Under the pieces are notes generated by a model that was not told the DNA's origin, did no database searches, and saw only the letters and a program-made list of their open reading frames with translations. From contig MAAS01000020.1 of assembly GCA_002162755.1 (NCBI GenBank), positions 1-64,000 of the forward strand: a stretch of DNA of 64,000 bases, given 5' to 3'. Both the position numbers and the translations under genes were made by a program. The stretch comes from Gammaproteobacteria bacterium 50_400_T64. GTDB lineage: Bacteria > Pseudomonadota > Gammaproteobacteria > Pseudomonadales > Porticoccaceae. Shown piece after piece: positions 27,571 through 37,400 of this stretch (positions are counted from its first letter, which is position 1; the number at the start of each line of letters is the position of its first letter).

Positions 27571-28248
27571 TTAGAAACGTATATTGAGCAGGACTTGTGG
27601 GCCATCTGTGTGGGTGCCCGCCTCAATATTGTGGATGTGGAAATAGGCGAGAATAAGCGTCAAGCGCTTGCCGACGGGGATGACGGAGCCAAGCGTGTAC
27701 AGCGACAAGCTATGTGTATGCTTTTTGAAATCATAAAAGGGCTCGTACTCGACAAAGGGCCTGATTGGCTTATTGGCAATCGTGAGAGGGTGGGACAGAT
27801 TAAAGGTTGGTCGATAGCGATACCCCGAGGGTATGTCGCCATGGCGATACTCAAGTCGTGAGCGGTGGAAAAAACGCCAGTCGTTAAAATCGTGCTTGTA
27901 GGTTAGTGCCCCTCGCAGACGATTGTCATAGCGCCGCCTGTCGTCGTCCGCAGTGGGGCTGTAGGCGAAATAAGCGACCCGCCAGGTGACGGCATTGTTA
28001 ACCTTGCCGAGCACACCGATCACGCCTAGATCACCTTTGAAATTTTCTACCAGAGTGCCGCCACCAAGAAACAGCGTGTGGGTTTCGCTGAGTTGTTTTG
28101 TTGCCGTTAGCATGCCCATTGACAGGTTGCCATCGGATGCGCCAAAACACAGCAGGGGGTAGAGAGTGGTGCTAATAAGTAGGGTGGCAAATTGGAAGTA
28201 GCGTTTGAAAGAAAAAGTGACGGATGTAGCAGTGGTCAAGATCACCAT
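27571..28248 (-). CDS. DUF2490 family exported beta-barrel-like protein
   Basis: A 225-residue protein with a hydrophobic export signal (about 14-36, ending CFGAS). The mature part alternates polar and aromatic residues. It has the DUF2490 hallmarks: RSRLEYR, GYRYRPTFN, a PFVEYEPFYDF block, then strands toward a C-terminal Phe (LLNIRF). This suggests an outer-membrane beta-barrel with a terminal aromatic residue. DUF2490 proteins have no settled function. It lies 134 bp upstream of trpB on the same strand; no functional link is evident. Confidence 0.78.
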   Translation of the reverse strand: MVILTTATSVTFSFKRYFQFATLLISTTLYPLLCFGASDGNLSMGMLTATKQLSETHTLFLGGGTLVENFKGDLGVIGVLGKVNNAVTWRVAYFAYSPTADDDRRRYDNRLRGALTYKHDFNDWRFFHRSRLEYRHGDIPSGYRYRPTFNLSHPLTIANKPIRPFVEYEPFYDFKKHTHSLSLYTLGSVIPVGKRLTLILAYFHIHNIEAGTHTDGPQVLLNIRF

Positions 28249-28447
28249 GCGTTTTTGTTACCTGAGGAAGCTAGGATTAGCCGGGCATTATAACTATTAA
28301 TTATGTTTTTGTGCGTTACGAGCAGGAGCGGGTTCGGCTTTTCCGATCGATGGTACTACCGCAAATTTGCTGCAAGAGAATGGTAGGGGGTTTTAGCATG
28401 TATTTAAGGCAGGGTAAGCGAAATTACTCGGGCAAATATTTGGCATT

Positions 28448-28654
28448 TTGTCGCTCATAGACTGGTGCGGTATTGCGTTTATCAAGCTGCTGGCATGTAC
28501 CCTCTATATAACACTGTTTTTCTCTACTCGGATCGACGGGGGTGGAGCAGTCAGTGCGGTGGAGGCATGTAAGGTAGAAGGTCTCAATATAAATACACTT
28601 CCAAATCCGTATGTTAAAAAGCCAGATGGCATAGAATATAGGTGGCCACAATAG
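28448..28654 (+). CDS. Possible small membrane protein upstream of mscS
   Basis: The 457-bp interval 28249-28705 has no clear gene. The best candidate is this 68-codon frame with a TTG start: a hydrophobic segment at about residues 8-25, then a polar tail ending in PDGIEYRWPQ that reads like real protein. There is no clear ribosome binding site, the hydrophobic helix is short, and no homologue comes to mind. It ends 51 bp before mscS. The rest of the interval shows no hairpin or promoter I can defend. Confidence 0.25.
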   Translation: MSLIDWCGIAFIKLLACTLYITLFFSTRIDGGGAVSAVEACKVEGLNINTLPNPYVKKPDGIEYRWPQ

Positions 28655-28705
28655 ATGCGGGTTCTAAGGTGGGGTTGGTTAACTTTTTAATTTGAGGATA
28701 ATGAT

Positions 28706-29542
28706 ATGGATGAAATAGACGGCGGTGTAATACAAGTGGAAGCCCTTTATATGAAGGCTTATGAGCTGGGTTTGGAGTATGCGCCAAAATTGGTCCTGGC
28801 CATTTTTACCTTACTGATAGGGCTGTGGATTATTAGAGGTATCGGCAAGATACTACAGGCGTCGATGGAACGCTCCAAAGTCGATCCAACCTTGATCCCC
28901 TTTTTAAATAGCCTGACTTCATGGTCGCTAAAAGTACTGTTGTTTGTTTCAGTTGCTTCGATGATTGGTATTGCGACGACCTCATTTATTGCCATTTTAG
29001 GTGCGGCGGGTTTGGCAATTGGTTTGGCCTTGCAAGGGAGCCTGGCTAATTTTGCCGGTGGTGTTTTAATTATGGTTTTTAAGCCCTATAAAGTGGGTGA
29101 TTTAATTGAAACTCAGGGCCAGTTGGGTGTGGTAAAAGAAGTGCAAATCTTTAACACTATTGTTATTTCGCCGCAAAATAAACAGGTCATTATTCCAAAC
29201 GGTGCAGTGTCAAATGGCCCCATTGTTAATTACACAGCAGAAGGTTTGATTCGTGTTGACCTCACTATCGGTATTGCCTACAACGAAGATATAGCTAAAG
29301 CGAAGTCGGTAATAATGGCGGTGATGGAAAAACATGAAAAAGTTCTGTCAGACCCTGCGCCTTTTGTTGGGGTGTCTGAAATGGCTGATAGTTCGGTTAA
29401 CCTTGCGGTGAGGCCACAATGTAAGCCTGAATTTTACTGGGACGTGTTTTTCGATATTAATGAACAAATGAAAATAGCGCTGGATGACAATAGTATCGCT
29501 ATCCCATTCCCGCAAAGAGATGTGCACGTTATTAACAATTAA
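28706..29542 (+). CDS. mscS: Small-conductance mechanosensitive channel (MscS type)
   Basis: A 278-residue inner-membrane channel that opens under hypo-osmotic shock. It has three membrane segments (about 25-46, 68-90, 95-127). TM3 carries the pore motif ILGAAGLAIGLALQGSLANFAGG. The beta domain follows (KPYKVGDLIETQGQLG, IPNGAVSNGPIVNYT), then the alpha/beta cytoplasmic cage. The length is close to E. coli MscS (286). GAGGATAA precedes ATG 28706. It is followed by a hairpin terminator shared with the converging gene. Confidence 0.94.
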   Translation: MDEIDGGVIQVEALYMKAYELGLEYAPKLVLAIFTLLIGLWIIRGIGKILQASMERSKVDPTLIPFLNSLTSWSLKVLLFVSVASMIGIATTSFIAILGAAGLAIGLALQGSLANFAGGVLIMVFKPYKVGDLIETQGQLGVVKEVQIFNTIVISPQNKQVIIPNGAVSNGPIVNYTAEGLIRVDLTIGIAYNEDIAKAKSVIMAVMEKHEKVLSDPAPFVGVSEMADSSVNLAVRPQCKPEFYWDVFFDINEQMKIALDDNSIAIPFPQRDVHVINN

Positions 29543-29557
29543 GCTTGGGGGTTTTAT

Positions 29558-29587
29558 CCTGTCAGGCTTTTTAAAAGGCCTGACAGG
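29558..29587. terminator. Hairpin between convergent mscS and SEC-C gene
   Basis: A perfect 10-bp inverted repeat, CCTGTCAGGC/GCCTGACAGG, with a ten-base loop. Weak T tracts lie on either side, so it may terminate both genes. Confidence 0.7.
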
Positions 29588-29598
29588 TTTGTAGTGTC

Positions 29599-30960
29599 TT
29601 AATGCAAGCAGCATTTCTTATATTTTTTCCCGCTGCCGCAAGGGCAGGGATCATTTCTGCCGACCCTCTCTGGGTCGCGAATAATCGGTTGGGTATGTGC
29701 CTGACGTTGCTCGAAAAAATGTGAAAATAACTTGTGCACAGCGGGCTCTATAAGCTGTTGGCGTTGTTCAATGTCATCGTCATGAAGATCTGCCAGTTCG
29801 CCAAAACCCCTCTCGGTGGCAAAGAGTCGAACCGGTTCGAGAGCGGCTTCTAATGCCGATGTGTCCGTTGGCGAGAGCGGCCCCCATAAATTGACGCCGC
29901 GCAAGAAACCGTCGCACCAGTCATCGACGATGGTGTAGTGCTTTCCTTTTACCTCACCGACTAAATACATGGCCTGGTATTTGTCGGCATTCATATCTTC
30001 TATAACGTAGTTATAAAAGGTCATGATCAGTTCATTGAATTCCTGAGCGTCTTCGGCCTTTTCCCAGTGAGGACTGTACGCTTCGCCGCCCCACAGTGCG
30101 GGCATCCATAGCGAGGGTGGAATCATTTGTGGGGCGCAGGCAATGGCGGCGAAATAACCGTCCAGTTCAGAGGCGCCGAGTATTGCTACATCGCCACCGT
30201 GGTGGTCGAGGTAGTAGTCAACCAGTTCGACCACATCGTCGGTATCGGGGCGAACTCGGGGACTGGTGTCGGGGGGGCTGGCATCGAAGTCTTCAATAAA
30301 AACAGGCTTGGGTGTTGAGCGCTCAAGGCGTAACCCGAGGGCCATTTCAACGTCTTCTATATCGCCGGCACAGGTGATATCAACACACTGGCGGTTAAAT
30401 AAATCGCGCATATCATCAATCAGTTCTTTGGCGTCGATGTCGAGCAAATAGGAGACGAGTAAACCATTGAGGGTCGATGCCGAGTTGTCCGCCTGCTGAA
30501 TGTAATGTCGGTAGTGCTCCAGCACTTTACTGCGCAGGCTTGGGTGCTGTTTGACGATTTCGCTGAGTCCGGCCATCGCTGTCGCTCGGGCGAATTCATC
30601 ATGAGTTGCCTGCGTGATGTAGTCGCCCAGTGGCTCAATCGCAACGCTACCAATCATGCCCATCACCGTGGGCAGTTCGTGCAGCGCCCAGTCATCGTCG
30701 ACCAGCACCTCGAAGAGTTCGATCAGAGGCATCACCGCTTTTTCACTACGTAATTGCCCCAGGGTGCGCCAGGCGTGTAGCGGCACCCACACATCCATGC
30801 TGTCGCCCGCAGCCCCGTGAAGAGACTTATCGCCAATCAGTGCAATCAGGGCCAGCTCGTCACTGGGCTCAAAGCCATACTGTAAATAGTCGGGCCAGTC
30901 GCGGCTGCCTTGCTCCGCTTCGCCGAGGGTGAAGAGAATGTCTGTTTTCGCTGTGCTCAT
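29599..30960 (-). CDS. HEAT-like/YecA-type protein with C-terminal SEC-C zinc motif
   Basis: A 453-residue cytosolic protein built from three parts. Residues about 1-190 are helical HEAT-like repeats ([29 protein letters not shown]) resembling DUF1186. Residues about 255-385 resemble the UPF0149/YecA domain ([21 protein letters not shown], then [12 protein letters not shown]). The C-terminus is a SEC-C motif, [18 protein letters not shown], which binds zinc as in SecA and YecA. SEC-C proteins of this kind may bind ribosomes or SecB-type partners; function here is unknown. The next gene upstream on this strand also has an SEC-C-like motif. Confidence 0.8.
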   Translation of the reverse strand: MSTAKTDILFTLGEAEQGSRDWPDYLQYGFEPSDELALIALIGDKSLHGAAGDSMDVWVPLHAWRTLGQLRSEKAVMPLIELFEVLVDDDWALHELPTVMGMIGSVAIEPLGDYITQATHDEFARATAMAGLSEIVKQHPSLRSKVLEHYRHYIQQADNSASTLNGLLVSYLLDIDAKELIDDMRDLFNRQCVDITCAGDIEDVEMALGLRLERSTPKPVFIEDFDASPPDTSPRVRPDTDDVVELVDYYLDHHGGDVAILGASELDGYFAAIACAPQMIPPSLWMPALWGGEAYSPHWEKAEDAQEFNELIMTFYNYVIEDMNADKYQAMYLVGEVKGKHYTIVDDWCDGFLRGVNLWGPLSPTDTSALEAALEPVRLFATERGFGELADLHDDDIEQRQQLIEPAVHKLFSHFFEQRQAHTQPIIRDPERVGRNDPCPCGSGKKYKKCCLH

Positions 30961-31046
30961 AATGTCCTTATAGAGGGCTGTTCTGTCGAGTATGGCTTAG
31001 TGTAAACCTGCTAAATCTGTCATCAACAGATTTTGGTCATTTCTTT

Positions 31047-31457
31047 TTATGCAGGGTTGTCATTAATCGCGCCATCAATATAGCGCCACTGTTGGCCTTC
31101 CCGCGCGAAGCGACTACGTTCGTGCAGCCGCTCGGCGCGACCATTGATTTTATAGATGGCGACAAACTCCACCTCACCGCTGTCATCATTGGCCTGCCCT
31201 GCAGCGGTATCAATGATTTTCAGGCGTTGCCAGCTTTGCTGATTCTCTTGCAGCTTAAGTTGCAGTGGGCGAGTGTCACTGTGCCAGGTGCGTAGCAGGT
31301 AGTCTTCATCGCCCAGGGTATAGGCGCAATAGCGGCTGCGCATCAGAGCGAGGGCGGTTGCTGCTTGCTGGTCATTGTTTAAAAGTGGCTGGCAGCACTG
31401 GGTCAGTGGCAGGCCTGTATCACAGGGGCAGGGGGTCGATTTCTTTCGTTTTGTCAT
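31047..31457 (-). CDS. ychJ: YchJ family protein (UPF0225)
   Basis: A 136-residue protein. The N-terminal SEC-C-like motif PCPCDTGLPLTQCCQPLL contains four cysteines for zinc. The middle LMRSRYCAYTLGDEDYLLRTWH and the C-terminal HERSRFAREGQQWRYIDG match YchJ, which has an NTF2-like fold. The biochemical role is unknown. It lies 86 bp from the SEC-C gene on the same strand and they may be co-transcribed. Confidence 0.88.
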   Translation of the reverse strand: MTKRKKSTPCPCDTGLPLTQCCQPLLNNDQQAATALALMRSRYCAYTLGDEDYLLRTWHSDTRPLQLKLQENQQSWQRLKIIDTAAGQANDDSGEVEFVAIYKINGRAERLHERSRFAREGQQWRYIDGAINDNPA

Positions 31458-31629
31458 AATGAAAACTAGTTGTGCCTAGTGATATTGATTTAATATTAGA
31501 TTTGTCTAATTTAGTGTAAGCTTCACGGTGGCTGCGACCTTTAGCCACTTGCATTCACCGTGTTGGCTAGCTATGTTGCAGCACTTACCCACACTTTTGT
31601 TTTGAGGTTTTACCTCAAGGAGTTCGACG

Positions 31630-33072
31630 ATTTTACCCCCCGTTGGCGCTGTTGTCCTACTCGCTTCACTGCTGCTGGTGTCCTGCACATTAGGACCGGA
31701 TTATCAGCGCCCGTCGACGTTAGCGACTGACGACTCTGATTTCAGTTCCGATTCTAGTGGTGCGACCTATCGCGGTGCCGCCAGTCAGAATTCAAACTTG
31801 GCACCATCGACACATGTCGACTGGTGGCGTGCCTACAATGACCCGCTGCTCAACCAGTGGGTTGGCCATTTACTGGCGGAAAACCTCGATTTACGCAGTG
31901 CTGCCGAGCGTATCGTTCAGGCGCGCGAGCGAGCGGTGATTGTTGGCGGCGCGCGCTGGCCTGCCGTTGGTTTGGGTCTAGATGGTAGTCGCAGTTTTAC
32001 CCCCGATTTCCTGCAGCCCAGCGAGCGCAGTTATCAAAGCAATATCAACATCGGCCTCGGCATCTCCTGGCAGGCTGACTTATTCGGCAAGGTGAAACGT
32101 TCGGTCGAAGCGGCGCAATACCAAAGTTTGGCTAACGAAGCAGATTACCAGGCGCTGCAGCACAGTCTGGTGGCAGAGCTGGTTCGGTTGCGGGCCTCGG
32201 TGGCTGTTTCCCAGCGCGAGCTTGCAGTGCAAACCGACATTGTTGTCAGCCGCCAGCGCACCCTCGACACCGTGCAGCGGCGCTATCAACTGGGGGTGAA
32301 AAACACCACGGCGCTCAGTGTTTACACGGCCGAAGAAAATATCGCCTCGGCGCAAGCGCAGCGGGTGGTGTTGAACCGACAGTTAAGAGAAAGTTTGCTG
32401 GTGCTCGATACTTTGCTCAACCAGCGGCCGGGCACTTTAGCCCAGGTTGAAACCACCTTCCCCCTGTTACCGATTCGCGGTGCGGTAATGGTTGATATTC
32501 CCGCCGCTCTGCTCGATCAACGCCCCGATATTCGTGGCAATGAATTTCGTCTTATGGCCAGTAATGCTCAGGTGGGTGTGGCGATGGCCGACTTATTTCC
32601 TGACTTAACCCTGTCTTTGAATGGTGGTTTCGCCAGTGACCAGTGGGGTGGGCTGTTCGACAATAACAACGCCTTTGGCTCGCTGACCGGGCAAATCACG
32701 ACGCGTTTATTTGAGGGCGGTCGGCTGCGGGCACAGATTCGCCTGCGGGAATCGGAGCTGCGTGAGCAGGCTGCACAGTATGCGAAATTGGTACTGAATG
32801 CCCTCGCCGAAGTAGAAACAGCATTGGTGCAGGAGCGCTATCTTACTGAACAAGCGACACTGTTACAGCGCGGCACGAGCGCGGCGCGCAAAGCAGAGAC
32901 TCTGGCGGAACAACGTTACCAGCAGGGTATTAGTCCCTTGTTGGTGTTGCTTGAAGCGCAGCGCCGGCGACAGAATAGTGAGCGATCACTACTCGCGGCA
33001 CAACGGGCGAGCTGGCGAGCAAGGGTTGATCTGCATTTAGCGCTTGGCGGTGACTGGATCCAAAAGATATAG
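31630..33072 (+). CDS. RND efflux outer-membrane lipoprotein (NodT/OprM-like), apparent AUU start
   Basis: An outer-membrane factor of the NodT/OprM family, 480 residues. TolC-like repeats are visible: DWWRAYNDPLLNQWVGHLL, DLRSAAERIVQARERA, and DQRPDIRGNEFRLMASNAQVG. A lipobox LLLVSC places the lipidated Cys at residue 19 if translation starts at ATT 31630. That codon has a perfect AAGGAG seven bases upstream. No ATG, GTG or TTG occurs in frame before GTG 31678, which would destroy the signal peptide. A missed base in the six-C run at 31636-31641 was considered, but no start is gained. The gene precedes the adaptor and pump genes. Confidence 0.85.
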   Translation: MLPPVGAVVLLASLLLVSCTLGPDYQRPSTLATDDSDFSSDSSGATYRGAASQNSNLAPSTHVDWWRAYNDPLLNQWVGHLLAENLDLRSAAERIVQARERAVIVGGARWPAVGLGLDGSRSFTPDFLQPSERSYQSNINIGLGISWQADLFGKVKRSVEAAQYQSLANEADYQALQHSLVAELVRLRASVAVSQRELAVQTDIVVSRQRTLDTVQRRYQLGVKNTTALSVYTAEENIASAQAQRVVLNRQLRESLLVLDTLLNQRPGTLAQVETTFPLLPIRGAVMVDIPAALLDQRPDIRGNEFRLMASNAQVGVAMADLFPDLTLSLNGGFASDQWGGLFDNNNAFGSLTGQITTRLFEGGRLRAQIRLRESELREQAAQYAKLVLNALAEVETALVQERYLTEQATLLQRGTSAARKAETLAEQRYQQGISPLLVLLEAQRRRQNSERSLLAAQRASWRARVDLHLALGGDWIQKI

Positions 33073-33109
33073 CGGTATGTTGTGTGCGTAGTGGCAAAGG
33101 AAGCCATCA

Positions 33110-33215
33110 CCCATGACTCGCTGTGGATACATCCTTGTACGCTCGGCTTTGGCATCGTGCGTCGCTCTACCGACTGCATCCATGCAGTCGTCGGTGTCGG
33201 CATCCATGCCTCCTG
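33110..33215. repeat. Cluster of short CATCC-core palindromes
   Basis: In the 213-bp gap between the outer-membrane factor and the adaptor are at least two perfect palindromic stems around CATCC: CGACTGCA-TCCA-TGCAGTCG (33171-33190) and GGCATCCATGCC (33199-33210), with a degenerate TACATCCTTGTA upstream. The arrangement resembles dispersed intergenic repeats of gammaproteobacteria. Short frames across it are repeat-derived, not genes. Confidence 0.6.
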
Positions 33216-33285
33216 CGGTCATGAGTGAAGGGCATCCTTTACCCAATAAGGTAATCTCAAGCAGACAAGTAAAAGGAAAGGCTGA

Positions 33286-34482
33286 GTGAATCGAATTATT
33301 AAATTATTGAAATCGGAAAACCGTCAGCTGCTGCTGGTGCTCTTTATTATTGTCGGCGCGGTCATGCTGTCCCGGGTTTTCAGTAATAGCCGGCAGGTTC
33401 TGCACATTAGCGAGGAGGAGTCGCGCTTGCCGGTGAGTGTGGTTACGGTCAGTACGGGCGAACATGCGGTGGCGATTACCACGACCGGGCGGGTCGCGCC
33501 GCGCAATACCGTGGGTCTCACGCCGCAGGTTTCTGGGCGGGTGCTGTGGGTTGACGATAGCCTCTACTCCGGTGGCTACTTCAAAGCCGATGCCGTGCTG
33601 TTCCGCATCGAGAAGAGCGATTATCTCAATGAGCAGGCCAAAGAGCAGGCGGCGGTGGCGAAGGCTGAGACCAGTCTGGCGCTGGAGCAAGCCGAAGCCG
33701 ATGCCTCCCTCGCCGAGTGGCGGGGTTTGAATGCCGAGCAGCCCGCGCCGCCCCTGGTGAGCCGAGTACCACAGATTGCTCAGGTTCAAGCCGAGTTGGC
33801 TGCGGCACGGGCACGACTGGCCCAGGCGGAGCTGAATCTGTCGCGCACCGAATTTCGCCTGCCCTTCGATGGTCGGGTGATCAGCAGTTCGCTGGAGCTG
33901 GGCGGTTATTTACAGGCGGGACTTAGCTACGGCCAGCTCTATAATCAACAGGCTCTGGAGATTGTTCTCTCCCTGCCTAAAAATGATTTGCCGTGGATAA
34001 GTCAGCCCGGTCAGGTCGATATTGCCATTACCTTTGATGCGCTCAATACCAATCGCGAGCAAAGCATTAAAGGCAAGATTTTGCGCATTGGTGCTAGCCT
34101 TGATGAAGCCACGCGCTTTCAGCAGGTGGTGATTAAACCCATCGCCGACGGTGATTTACTGCCGGGCATGTTGACCCGCGTTGTGCTGCAAAGTGCACCG
34201 GTGCCCGACACCTGGGCACTGCCGATGGCTGCTCTACAAGCGGGGGGCACTATCTGGCTGGTGGATGAGGACAGTCGCCTGCGCCGTTTAGAGCCACAAA
34301 TTATTGCCACTATGGCTGAGAGCATTATTGTTGTCGCGCCGATGCCTGGCGCAAGAGTGGTTAATAGCAGTTTGGGTGGTGCCATTGAGGGGGCCGAAGT
34401 CGTGGTTGTCGGCGGTTCGGCCAATAGTACGGTAAATAGCACCGCTACTAGCACAGACACGGCGGTCGATAATAATGACTGA
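33286..34482 (+). CDS. RND efflux periplasmic adaptor (membrane fusion protein)
   Basis: A 398-residue HlyD/AcrA-type adaptor. An N-terminal membrane anchor lies at about residues 13-33, without a lipobox. The lipoyl segment is TTGRVAPRNTVGLTPQVSG with VLWVDDSLYSGGYFKADAVL. A coiled-coil hairpin of about 60 residues (AKEQAAVAKAETSLALEQAE to QVQAELAAARARLAQAEL) is followed by RTEFRLPFDGRVISSSLELG. GTG 33286 has AAAGGAAAGG upstream. Its 3' end overlaps the pump gene by eight bases, so the two are coupled. Drug specificity cannot be read from sequence. Confidence 0.92.
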   Translation: MNRIIKLLKSENRQLLLVLFIIVGAVMLSRVFSNSRQVLHISEEESRLPVSVVTVSTGEHAVAITTTGRVAPRNTVGLTPQVSGRVLWVDDSLYSGGYFKADAVLFRIEKSDYLNEQAKEQAAVAKAETSLALEQAEADASLAEWRGLNAEQPAPPLVSRVPQIAQVQAELAAARARLAQAELNLSRTEFRLPFDGRVISSSLELGGYLQAGLSYGQLYNQQALEIVLSLPKNDLPWISQPGQVDIAITFDALNTNREQSIKGKILRIGASLDEATRFQQVVIKPIADGDLLPGMLTRVVLQSAPVPDTWALPMAALQAGGTIWLVDEDSRLRRLEPQIIATMAESIIVVAPMPGARVVNSSLGGAIEGAEVVVVGGSANSTVNSTATSTDTAVDNND

Positions 34483-37400
34483 GCCGAAGACTGGCAAAGC
34501 GCCCGAGTCTACCGAATCTCAAGCTCCGTCGTCGGGGCATGTAGACGTGCCCTCCGACTCAACGCTGGTGGGCTGGTTTGCCTCCAATCCGGTAGCGGCC
34601 AACATCGTGATGCTGTTTTTGATCGTTGCCGGCTTTCTCGCTGCACAAGGTATGATCACCGAAACCTTTCCCTCCATCGACCCGAAAACCATCACCATTG
34701 TTACGCCTTACCCCGGCGCCACGCCCTACGATATTGAAGAGAGCATTACCCGCCGCGTTGAAGAGGGCATGATCGGCATCGATGGGGTGAAGCGAGTCAG
34801 CTCCAGCGCCACAGAAGGTGTCGGCAGAGTAACGGTGGAGCTGGAACACTTCGCCGATCCCGCCCAGGTGCTCGACGATGTTGAGACCGAAGTCGACAGC
34901 CTCAGCGATTTTCCGCCTCAGGAGGCGGAGGAAACCTCCATCGTTAAAACTAAACTCACCTCGAGCATGATGTCCCTGGCGGTCTACGGTGCAGTCGATG
35001 AAAAGACCTTGCACTATTGGGCGGAGCGCATCGAAAGCGAGATATTACAATTGCCCGAGATCAGTCTGGTTGAGGTGGCTGGTGGCCGTCGCTACGAAAT
35101 TGCTATTGAAGTCAGCGAAGCTACCCTGCGCGATTACGGCCTGACCCTGGATGATGTGGCGCGCCGCGTGGCCGAGTTTTCTATCGACATCCCCGGCGGC
35201 AATCTGCGTACCGACGCTGGCGATATTCTGATTCGCGTCAAAGACAAACGCTACACCGGGCTCGAATTTGAAAACATTACGATACGCAGCCGTAGTGACG
35301 GTGCGCAATTGCGTTTGGGGGATATTGCCACCATCCGCGATGGCTTTGAAGATACTCGCCTGATCAACCGTTACAACGGTAAAGCGGCACTGTTTGTGCG
35401 AGTGTCGCGTAGTGACAGCCAGGACACACTGAAGATGGAGGAGGCCATCAAGGCCTATTTAACCACCCTCAGTTTGCCCCAGGGTTTGTCGATAGAAATC
35501 TGGCGCAATAACACCGACATCCTGCGCGATAGAATCAGCCTGATGCTGCGCAACGCCATTCTCGGTTATCTAATGGTGTTTATGTGCCTGCTGCTGTTTC
35601 TCGATTTAAAGCTGGCTTTCTGGACCAGCCTCGGCATTCCCATATCCTTTCTCGGCGGTTTATTACTGGTGTCTTTCACCGGCATCACCATGAATATGAT
35701 TACTCTCTTCGCCCTGATTGTGGTGATCGGCATCGTGGTGGATGACGCCATTGTCACCGGCGAAAGTATTTTTCACGAGCAGCAAATGCACCCCGGTGAC
35801 CCCACCGCTGTACTGCGCGGTGTGCATCTGGTGAAGGCCCCAGTCACCATCGGCGTGCTCACCACCATCGCCGCCTTTGCGCCGTTGCTCATGTCCACCG
35901 GCACGCTGGCCCAGGTCATGCGCCCGGTGCCGCTGGTGGTTATTGGCATTCTCAGCATTTCGCTCATCGAGGCCTTTTACATATTGCCGGCTCACCTGGC
36001 GAATACCTCCACCTGGAGTCGCGGCCTGTTGGCAAAAGTGCGTGACCATACGCAAGCGGGCCTGTCTCGCTTTGTTGACCGACGCATTGTTCCCACTATA
36101 AAGCTGGGTCTGCAATACCGTTATGCGACCCTCGCTCTGGCCTGCGCCTCGATTATTATCAGTGTCGGTATTTTTCAGGGCGGCTTTGTGCGCTTTGTTT
36201 TCTTCCCGCAAATCGACAGCGACCATATTACTGTCAGCCTTAAAATGCCCACCGGCACGCCCTTTGAAACAACCTATAACTATGCCGAGCAAATACTGAA
36301 AGCCGGCGAATCGGTTATTGCTGAAGTGAATGCCAAATATGAGCAGGACGGTAAATCACCCCCACTGATGGAGGCGGTTTCATTTACCGTCGGTAGTCTG
36401 GCGTCTGACCGCAGTGGGCCGAATTCATCCAGTGCCGCTGCCAACGCTGAAAACCTGGCGCAAATTCGCATGGAGCTAGTGCCGGGTGATCAGCGCCCTG
36501 TTTCATCGGGGGAGCTGGGGCGGCGTTGGCGCGAGCGAGCACCGGCCATTCCCGGCGTTGAAAGCCTGGTGTTCCGCAGTAACCTGGTACACATGGGTGA
36601 CGACATTGGTCTGGAGTTAATTCACCGCGACGAAAAAACCCTGGCCACAGCGGCAGAGCAATTAAAGCGCGGGCTGACCGCTATTGAGGGTGTCAGTGAA
36701 GTCGAAGATAGCTTCGAGCTGGGTAAGCGCGAATACGTCTTTGAACTGACGCGCGCCGGTCTTGCCGCCGGGCTGACCCCCGCCGACATCGGCCGACAAT
36801 TGCGCCGGGCCTTTTACGGTGCTGAAATTCATCGCATTCAGCGCGCCCGCAACGAACTCAAAGTCATGGTGCGCTACCCCCACGCCGAGCGGCGCACCTT
36901 GAGTGATCTCTACAATGCCCGCCTGCGCTTGCCCAATGGCGAAGAGATGGATCTCCGCACCGCCGTCGTGATTCGCGAAGAGCGCGGTTACTCGCGCATC
37001 GAGCGGGTCGACGGTCGACGCATCGTTACCGTTACCGCCAATGTGGAAGAGAATATCACCACCCCAGACGATGTAATGGCTGCCCTGCAAAAAGATGTAT
37101 TGCCGCAACTGCTGACCGTCTTCCCTGAATTGAACTACGACTTCTCCGGCGCGAGCCGCGACCAGCGTGACGACATGGCCTCGTTAAAAGGTAATCTGTT
37201 TATCGCACTGATGGTCATGTTCGTGATGCTCGCCTCCTTGCTGCGCAGTTATATACAACCGCTGATTATTCTCAGTGCCATCCCCTTTGGTTTTGTCGGT
37301 TCTCTGCTGGGACATTTATTGCTGGGTTTTGATATTTCTTTTATCTCCCTTTTCGGCATGGTCGCCCTGTCGGGGGTGGTGATTAATGACTCAGTGGTGC

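Noticed and set aside
31636-31641. Frameshift in the six-C run as the explanation for the missing start of the efflux lipoprotein
   Set aside because: Shifting the frame by one joins an RR-containing stretch to the hydrophobic core, but no ATG, GTG or TTG is gained upstream, whereas ATT 31630 has an ideal ribosome site.
33037-33246. A 69-codon minus-strand frame over the gap between efflux genes
   Set aside because: It is made of the CATCC palindromes and overlaps the 3' end of the outer-membrane factor gene; repeat-derived frames of this kind are not genes.
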